Shown here piece after piece: positions 58,411 through 64,000 of a DNA stretch of 64,000 nucleotides. The stretch covers positions 10,758-74,757 of the forward strand of contig JBAXWR010000004.1 of NCBI GenBank assembly GCA_037128295.1, in the 5' to 3' direction. The stretch's first letter is position 1, and every line of letters starts with the position of its first letter. Both the position numbers and the translations under genes were made by a program. The stretch comes from JAAFHB01 sp037128295. Its GTDB lineage: Bacteria; Bacteroidota; Bacteroidia; Bacteroidales; Prolixibacteraceae. Below the pieces are notes generated by a model. That model was not told where the DNA came from, did not search any database, and worked only from the letters and a program-made list of their open reading frames with translations.

Positions 58411-60417
58411 ATGGATACATCACAGGTAATAAAACTGACTGCTATTGTTTTTATGGCAGGTGTGTTTGGACTGTTAACGGTTTCAGACAAATACAAATCA
58501 ATGATCGCGATTGTTGTAGTACTTGTCAACGCAGTTATAACTACTGTTCCGGCACTTTTGGCAATGACGCAAAATACGCAAACGGGGATTTTTCTTATGC
58601 CTCACCTTCTTGGAAATATTGTCATAAAGGTCGATAGCCTTTCGGCCTGGTTTATCCTGATTATCAATTTCACTTCGATCAATGGTGCCCTTTATGGTAG
58701 CGGTTATTTAAAAGCCTATTCCCATCTGAAAATTAACCGGGAGTTGCACTGGATTTTTTATACCCTTTTCCATATCTCGATGGTTTGGGTCTGCATGTTC
58801 GAAAATGGCCTGGCTTTTCTTATCTCATGGGAATTGATGTCGTTATCCTCCTTAATGTTGGTGATTTTTGAGTACCAGAAAAAGGAGACACTGAAGGCAG
58901 GATTAAACTACATGGTCCAAATGCACCTGAGTGTAGTTTTACTGACATTGGGTTTTATCTGGCTGTTTATAAGTAGCGGGTCTTTCAACTTCTCCTCCCT
59001 GGCCGGATTGGCACAAACCAATCATTCGCTCTGGATATTTATCGTCCTTTTTGCCGGTTTTGCGATAAAAGCCGGGTTTATCCCTTTCCATACCTGGTTG
59101 CCAAAAGCCCATCCTGCTGCCCCATCTCATGTATCAGGCGTCATGTCGGGAGTGATCGTCAAGCTGGGTATTTACGGTATTTTAAGGACAATCACCTATC
59201 TTCGCTACGATTGGCTCATCATTGGTGAAGTGATCCTAAGCCTTTCAGTTATCACTGCGATTTATGGAATTGCCAATGCGGCAGTTATCAAAGATTTCAA
59301 AGCCATGCTTGCTTTTTGCACCATCGAGAATATCGGGATCATCGGGATCGGCATTGGACTGGGACTGATCGGTATGGGAAATGGCAACCCTGTTTTGGTG
59401 ATGATAGGTTTCAGTGCTGCTTTGCTGCATACCCTGAACCACTCATTGTTTAAATCGTTGCTGTTCTTTGGTGCGGGAAGCGTCTATCAGCAAACACACA
59501 CGCGCAATATGGAGCAATTGGGTGGGCTGATTAAAAAAATGCCATTCAGTGCTATTTTCTTTTTGATAGGCGCAATGGCCATCGGAGGCTTGCCCCCATT
59601 TAACGGGTTTGTATCTGAATACCTGATTTACTTCGGGTTATTCAAGGGTCTTAATCCTGTTTCAGGCATTTCACAAGTTGTGCTGATCGTTTTGTCGATA
59701 GCAGGCCTTGCAATTGTTGGTGGGATCTCATTGCTCACCTTTACAAAATCCTTTGGGGTCATTTTTTTAGGGCAGGCCAGATCAGAATTTCACCATGAAC
59801 CAAAAGAAATTTCATCAATCATGCAATTACCTCAATATATGATAGTTGTCGTGATGCTTTCTGTAGCTTTGGTTCCGCAATTTTATCTGAACTTTACCTC
59901 TCAAATAGTTTCATCTATTTTCCCATTGAATTCTGGTATCAATCCGGAGCAATTTGCCCAAATGACCAATAATATGGAAACCATCGGCCTTGTAAGTCTA
60001 TCTTTTATTGGTCTATTGTTCCTGATGTTTGGACTCCGATGGATTATCCTTCATAAAAGGGAAAAAGTCGAATATGAAACCTGGGGTTGCGGATATGTTG
60101 TTCCAGTGGAAAAAGCACAATACACAGGAAGTTCTTATTCACGTTCTTTTGGCCATCTGTTCAGTTTTCTTGTCAAAGAGCGAAAGACTTTCAGCAGAAT
60201 TGCAAAGCCAGAGTTATATCCTGAGAACCGTACATTCTCGACAACATATAATGATTTGTTGGAAAAATATGTGATTGCCCCGTTGACCAAAAGGACCGTT
60301 TTTCTACTGAATTATTTTCAGTTTATCCAAAACGGGAGGATTCAATCGTATGTGTTGTACGGTTTGTTTTTTGTTATCCTGGTCTTTGTAGGGAGTGCCT
60401 TAAACCTGATCAAATGA
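58411..60417 (+). CDS. Antiporter-like proton-translocating subunit, HyfB/NuoL type (first copy)
   Basis: 668 residues, about 16 membrane helices. Proton channel core as in NuoL/M/N and HyfB: WELMSLSSLMLVIFEYQ with the key Glu, KAGFIPFHTWLPKAHPAAPSHVSG, and HTLNHSLFKSLLFFGAG with the helix-8 Lys. The C-terminal region has TWGCGYVVPVEKAQYTGSSY, typical of HyfB-type and not of NuoL. Its paralogue follows 13 bases later, so the complex has two such subunits. ATG 58411 preferred; an earlier TTG at 58393 is unlikely. First gene of an operon continuing to at least 64000. Confidence 0.92.
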   Translation: MDTSQVIKLTAIVFMAGVFGLLTVSDKYKSMIAIVVVLVNAVITTVPALLAMTQNTQTGIFLMPHLLGNIVIKVDSLSAWFILIINFTSINGALYGSGYLKAYSHLKINRELHWIFYTLFHISMVWVCMFENGLAFLISWELMSLSSLMLVIFEYQKKETLKAGLNYMVQMHLSVVLLTLGFIWLFISSGSFNFSSLAGLAQTNHSLWIFIVLFAGFAIKAGFIPFHTWLPKAHPAAPSHVSGVMSGVIVKLGIYGILRTITYLRYDWLIIGEVILSLSVITAIYGIANAAVIKDFKAMLAFCTIENIGIIGIGIGLGLIGMGNGNPVLVMIGFSAALLHTLNHSLFKSLLFFGAGSVYQQTHTRNMEQLGGLIKKMPFSAIFFLIGAMAIGGLPPFNGFVSEYLIYFGLFKGLNPVSGISQVVLIVLSIAGLAIVGGISLLTFTKSFGVIFLGQARSEFHHEPKEISSIMQLPQYMIVVVMLSVALVPQFYLNFTSQIVSSIFPLNSGINPEQFAQMTNNMETIGLVSLSFIGLLFLMFGLRWIILHKREKVEYETWGCGYVVPVEKAQYTGSSYSRSFGHLFSFLVKERKTFSRIAKPELYPENRTFSTTYNDLLEKYVIAPLTKRTVFLLNYFQFIQNGRIQSYVLYGLFFVILVFVGSALNLIK

Positions 60418-60430
60418 TAGATGCGATATA

Positions 60431-62464
60431 ATGGAAAAATCACTGATTGAAATATTTAACCTGATTGCTATCCTCGCTTTTGCAATCCTCCCCTTTTTAA
60501 AAACCAATGGACGGGGCATTCTTGCGCTGACTACTATCACAGGTCAGGTCATAATCAGTTCAATTATAGCGTCTTCTGTTTATTCAAATGGGTTAATAGA
60601 TTACAATTATCCGGGTTCCTTTGTTACTGGAATTATCCCAATACGGATCGATTATCTATCAGCCTGGTTTATGCTGTTGATCAGCTTTACTTTCCTGACC
60701 GGAGCCTGGTATGGGATGCAGTATATGAAACAATATGTCAATCAGAGAGATAACATTACCTTGCATATTGTTGCCTTTATTTTGGTTTACACAACCTTAA
60801 TTGATATCTGCACTGTTCAGAATGGCCTTGTGATCCTTATTATCTGGGAGATTATGGCATTAAGTTCTTTTGTGATCATCATTTTTGAACATTCCAAAAG
60901 GGAAACTCTGAAAGCCGGGATCAACTTTCTGATCCAGTCGCATATTTGCATCCTGTTACTTACCCTTGGTTTTATGTGGGCAAAAGTAAAAACCGGATCC
61001 TTCGATTTTTCAGCAATTACTGCATACACGTCAACACAACCTGCTATGACAGGTATGGGCATCTTTTTGATTTTCTTTCTTGGATTTGCAATAAAGTCTG
61101 GTTTTGTCCCATTTCATACATGGCTCCCATTGGCACATCCTGCAGCTCCATCCCACATTTCGGGGATTATGTCGGGGGTGATCATCAAAATCGGCATTTA
61201 TGGGATGTTGAGGATGCTCCTTCTGATCAGGACCGATATGATTGGTATTGGATATTTTATGGTTACAATTTCAGTCATCACAGGTGTTTATGGGGTGATG
61301 CTGGCCATCGTTCAGCACAATCTGAAGAAATTGCTTGCTTATCACAGTATCGAAAATATCGGGATTATCGGTATCGGCATCGGGCTTGGCTGCCTTGGTC
61401 TGGGATATGGAAACCAGTTGCTTGTTGTATGCGGTTTTGGCGGGGCTTTGCTCCATACGTTGAACCATTCACTTTTCAAGTCATTGCTTTTTTATACTGC
61501 CGGGAATGTTTATCAAACTGTTTATACAATGGATATTGAGGCGATGGGTGGCCTTCTCAAAAAAATACCACATTCGGGTTACCTGTTCCTGATCGGATCG
61601 CTTGCCATTTGTGGCCTGCCACCTTTCAATGGTTTCATATCCGAATTCTTTATTTACAATGGATTGATTAATGGACTTTTAAGCAATCAGTACCTTTTGA
61701 TCCTTTTCATCCTTTTTACAATTCTGGGTCTTGTCTTGATTGGTGGATTGGCGATGATCTGTTTTACAAAAGCTTTCGGCATCGTTTTTCTGGGAACCCC
61801 AAGGGAGAAGAAGCATCATCATGTCATTACCGAAAGTCCATTAAGGATAGTGCCACTTTATTTTATCGTTCTCGCCATTTTGGTGATTGGCCTTTTTCCG
61901 GTTTTGCTCAACCCGATGTTACAGAAAATCATCCAACTTTACCAGCCAATTATAAGTTATCAAACAAATATTCAAATAGATGGGTTATTGGAAACTTTAA
62001 CTTCGGTTGGATTGTATTCGCTTGGGTTTATTCTCCTGATGGCCCTTTTCTTTTTGATCAGGCATCTGGTCACCTCAAAACGAAGTTGTGAAGAAGATAC
62101 CACCTGGGGCTGTGGTTATGTCGGCGAAGCTGACAAGGCGCAATATACAGCGTCTTCTTTTATCCGCACTTATCGCAAACTGGCAGAACCTGTCCTTGAC
62201 ATTCACCAGGATCGGACAGATCCGCATGGCCTTTATCCTGTTAAAATCAGTCTCATTACACATCCTTACGATAAATCGGAAAAATGGCTGATCGACAAGC
62301 CTTTACATCTGATAAAAAGATTGTTGAACAGTTTCAGGTTTCTTCAGAACGGAAATATCCAGGCTTACATCCTTTATGGATTTATTTTTGTCGGGTCGGC
62401 CATCCTGTTGCCCATTTTGATCGATAGGATACTCCTGTTAATTAATTATTTTAATCAATTATAA
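60431..62464 (+). CDS. Antiporter-like proton-translocating subunit, HyfB/NuoL type (second copy)
   Basis: 677 residues, same plan as the previous gene: WEIMALSSFVIIIFEHSKRE, KSGFVPFHTWLPLAHPAAPSHISG, HTLNHSLFKSLLFYTAG and TWGCGYVGEADKAQYTASSF are at matching places, so it is a tandem duplicate that has since diverged. Group 4 hydrogenases of the Hyf type normally have HyfB, D and F as distinct antiporter-like subunits; two adjacent HyfB-like copies are unusual and recall the Ehr/related complexes. Ends one base before the next gene's start, so it is translationally coupled. Confidence 0.92.
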   Translation: MEKSLIEIFNLIAILAFAILPFLKTNGRGILALTTITGQVIISSIIASSVYSNGLIDYNYPGSFVTGIIPIRIDYLSAWFMLLISFTFLTGAWYGMQYMKQYVNQRDNITLHIVAFILVYTTLIDICTVQNGLVILIIWEIMALSSFVIIIFEHSKRETLKAGINFLIQSHICILLLTLGFMWAKVKTGSFDFSAITAYTSTQPAMTGMGIFLIFFLGFAIKSGFVPFHTWLPLAHPAAPSHISGIMSGVIIKIGIYGMLRMLLLIRTDMIGIGYFMVTISVITGVYGVMLAIVQHNLKKLLAYHSIENIGIIGIGIGLGCLGLGYGNQLLVVCGFGGALLHTLNHSLFKSLLFYTAGNVYQTVYTMDIEAMGGLLKKIPHSGYLFLIGSLAICGLPPFNGFISEFFIYNGLINGLLSNQYLLILFILFTILGLVLIGGLAMICFTKAFGIVFLGTPREKKHHHVITESPLRIVPLYFIVLAILVIGLFPVLLNPMLQKIIQLYQPIISYQTNIQIDGLLETLTSVGLYSLGFILLMALFFLIRHLVTSKRSCEEDTTWGCGYVGEADKAQYTASSFIRTYRKLAEPVLDIHQDRTDPHGLYPVKISLITHPYDKSEKWLIDKPLHLIKRLLNSFRFLQNGNIQAYILYGFIFVGSAILLPILIDRILLLINYFNQL

Positions 62465-62465
62465 G

Positions 62466-63371
62466 ATGATCAGCTTCTTACTCATCATTCTGGCAAGCCT
62501 GTTTTTCATGGGATTTGTTGTCCGGACGAAAAGCATTGCTTCGGGGCGCAAAGGTCCAGGAGTCTTTCAGCCGATGAAAGACATCATCCGTTTGTGGAAA
62601 AAAGGGTCGGTTTACAGTAAAACGACAAGCTTTATTTTCCAGATCGCACCAACGGCCTATTTTACCTCTGTGATCATGGCAATCCTCATGATCCCGCATG
62701 GGAACAATCCTGGATTGATTTCGTTTGATGGCGATTTTGTATTTTTTGCCTATGTCCTTACTTTCGGAAAGTTCTTGATGATCATATCGGCTTTGGATAC
62801 GGGCAGCAGTTTTGAGGGGATGGGGGCAAGCCGTGAGGCACTCTTTTCGATGCTTGTGGAGCCGGCTTTCTTTATCTTAATGGGTTCGTTCGCGTTGTTG
62901 ACCGGCCACACCTCTTTTCACAGTATTTTCAGCATGCTCCATTATGGCTCAAATATCTCCTATATGTTGGGTGTGTTGGCATCGATTGTGTTTGTGCTGA
63001 TTGCAATGATCGAAAATAGCCGTATGCCGGTTGACGATCCCAAGACCCACCTTGAGTTGACCATGATCCACGAGGTGATGATCCTTGACAACAGTGGGTT
63101 CGACCTTGGCCTGATCATGTTTACGACGCACCTTAAATTTGCGATGTATGGCGCAATGATCTCCAACTTTTTTATCGGGATGCTACCTTTGGAGATTTCA
63201 ATCCCGATGTTTTTTGCGATCCAGGCAGGGTTTGCAATTACAGTAGGACTAATTGAGTCCTTTATGGCGCGTTTCAGGATGGGGCACAACCCACAGTTTA
63301 TTTTTATCCTGACCTCGGTTTCGTTGCTGATTTTTTTCGGTGTCCTTCTTGTGTTAGGCAAATTTATGTAG
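62466..63371 (+). CDS. NuoH/HyfC-type membrane subunit
   Basis: 301-residue membrane protein of the complex I subunit 1 family, connecting the membrane arm to the peripheral (hydrogenase or quinone) module. GRKGPGVFQPMKDIIRLWKKG is the typical amphipathic entry (GPxxxQPxxD in NuoH), and ENSRMPVDDPKTHLELTMIHE is the acidic loop (E/D-rich, PxDxPxxxxEL) that in NuoH faces the quinone cavity. About eight helices. Starts one base after the previous stop. Confidence 0.92.
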   Translation: MISFLLIILASLFFMGFVVRTKSIASGRKGPGVFQPMKDIIRLWKKGSVYSKTTSFIFQIAPTAYFTSVIMAILMIPHGNNPGLISFDGDFVFFAYVLTFGKFLMIISALDTGSSFEGMGASREALFSMLVEPAFFILMGSFALLTGHTSFHSIFSMLHYGSNISYMLGVLASIVFVLIAMIENSRMPVDDPKTHLELTMIHEVMILDNSGFDLGLIMFTTHLKFAMYGAMISNFFIGMLPLEISIPMFFAIQAGFAITVGLIESFMARFRMGHNPQFIFILTSVSLLIFFGVLLVLGKFM

Positions 63372-63384
63372 TAAATTATTGATT

Positions 63385-64000
63385 ATGACAGATATATTAT
63401 TGATTGCATTGGCCATGTCGCTGCTTTATATGAGCATCGCCAACCGGCTTTATACCTATCTGCGTATTTTGATCCTTCAGGGAATTATTCTTTTTGGGGC
63501 GACTTACCTCACGCTTACCAACGTGAATATTGTAAACCTTTTGCTGATCATGCTCGAAACCATTGTATTTAAGGCATTTGCTGTGCCATGGTTTATGAAT
63601 TACATCATTAAGCGAAATAAGATCACCCGCGAGGCAGAGCCCTATCTCCCCAACTTTGTCTCTTTGATTATTGTTACGATGATTATCGTGTCGGCTATTA
63701 TCCTCTCCAGTTCGATCAAAGACCAGAACCTCGACAAGACTTTCTTTGTCGTAGCGTTATCGATGTTGTTTACTGGTCTGTATATGATTGTTTCACGTAA
63801 GAAAATTATTACCCATGTAATCGGCTATCTCGTTATTGAGAATGGCGTTTTTGTCCTTTCGCTCGCAGTCGGGAACGAAATGCCGATGTTGGTCAACCTC
63901 GGAATTATGCTCGATATTTTTGCGAGTGTATTGATCCTGGGGATCTTCTTCAATAAAATCGGGGATGTCATTAACGACCCGGATGTCAACATTTTAAGTC
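63385..64000 (+). CDS. HyfE-like membrane subunit (3' end cut by window)
   Basis: About 205 residues in frame to the end of the window: MTDILLIALAMSLLYMSIAN, then further hydrophobic helices, with KITREAEPYLPNFVSL and GYLVIENGVFVLSLAVGNEMP, the latter resembling the NuoK-like part with a membrane Glu (ENG). HyfE is the hydrogenase-4 component E. The gene starts 13 bases after the NuoH-like gene, as expected for this operon. The large and small catalytic subunits should follow outside the window. Confidence 0.85.
   Translation, partial: MTDILLIALAMSLLYMSIANRLYTYLRILILQGIILFGATYLTLTNVNIVNLLLIMLETIVFKAFAVPWFMNYIIKRNKITREAEPYLPNFVSLIIVTMIIVSAIILSSSIKDQNLDKTFFVVALSMLFTGLYMIVSRKKIITHVIGYLVIENGVFVLSLAVGNEMPMLVNLGIMLDIFASVLILGIFFNKIGDVINDPDVNILS

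Noticed and set aside
1..64000. tRNA, rRNA, phage, insertion sequences, integrase or attachment sites
   Set aside because: No cloverleaf-like segments, transposase or integrase motifs, or flanking direct repeats were recognised by eye; small RNAs could be missed.

Overview
The window is chromosomal DNA of a member of the Bacteroidota, probably Bacteroidales/Marinilabiliales-like. Grounds: a SusC/SusD pair, promoters of the TAnnTTTG type instead of TATAAT, weak or absent Shine-Dalgarno sequences, TPR-type sensor kinases, DUF4251 and DUF1508 proteins, and a mraZ-rsmH-ftsL-ftsI division cluster. I see no phage, IS element, CRISPR array, rRNA or tRNA.

Layout. 1-2397 (minus): start of the division/cell wall cluster, with ftsI cut by the window edge. 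2699-4856 (plus): an acyltransferase pair resembling the GlsA/GlsB (OlsA/OlsB) aminolipid enzymes. 5039-6916 (minus): a PlcP-like phospholipase C and a glycosyltransferase, likely for lipid remodelling. 7193-8605 (minus): a GH1 glucosidase. 8814-15281 (minus): YncE-like propeller, TonB receptor, Ig/beta-helix lipoprotein and acid phosphatase. 15567-21316 (plus): NarL-type regulator, TPR sensor kinase, PAS hybrid kinase. 21569-33498 (plus): 2-aminoethylphosphonate (AEP) catabolism (saccharopine-dehydrogenase-like enzyme, PhnX, OPA-family transporter, PhnW, a shrunken PHP protein, a PbfA-like PLP lyase, an unknown secreted protein) followed by a SusC/SusD pair. 33596-36320: two DUF1508 proteins, an unknown coiled-coil protein and a PiT phosphate transporter. 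36609-47010: housekeeping genes mixed with decay (a frameshifted radical SAM/SPASM remnant and a broken mscS). 47092-58126: DUF2339 protein, Dcp peptidase, NYN-LOTUS protein, bifunctional nuclease, thyA-folA, nucleoside permease, pyrophosphatase, OmpA-like protein. 58411-64000 (plus): start of a Hyf/Ehr-like membrane complex with two consecutive antiporter-type subunits, cut by the window end.

The unifying theme of the first 36 kb is phosphorus. Five upstream regions carry direct repeats of TGTAAC-like half-sites in an exact 11-bp phase, the geometry of PhoB/PhoP boxes: in front of plcP (6958-6996), the regulator gene (15462-15500), the phosphonate operon (21482-21542), its internal promoter (26044-26071, weaker) and pit (36384-36411). 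I read this as a phosphorus-stress island combining phosphonate import and cleavage, phosphate uptake, phosphomonoester hydrolysis, and replacement of phospholipids by glyco- and aminolipids. The repeats are visible in the sequence; the regulator and the response to phosphate are inference. The most novel parts are a SusCD-coupled phosphonate pathway without any glycan hydrolase, and the pairing of PlcP with an MJ1255-type glycosyltransferase.
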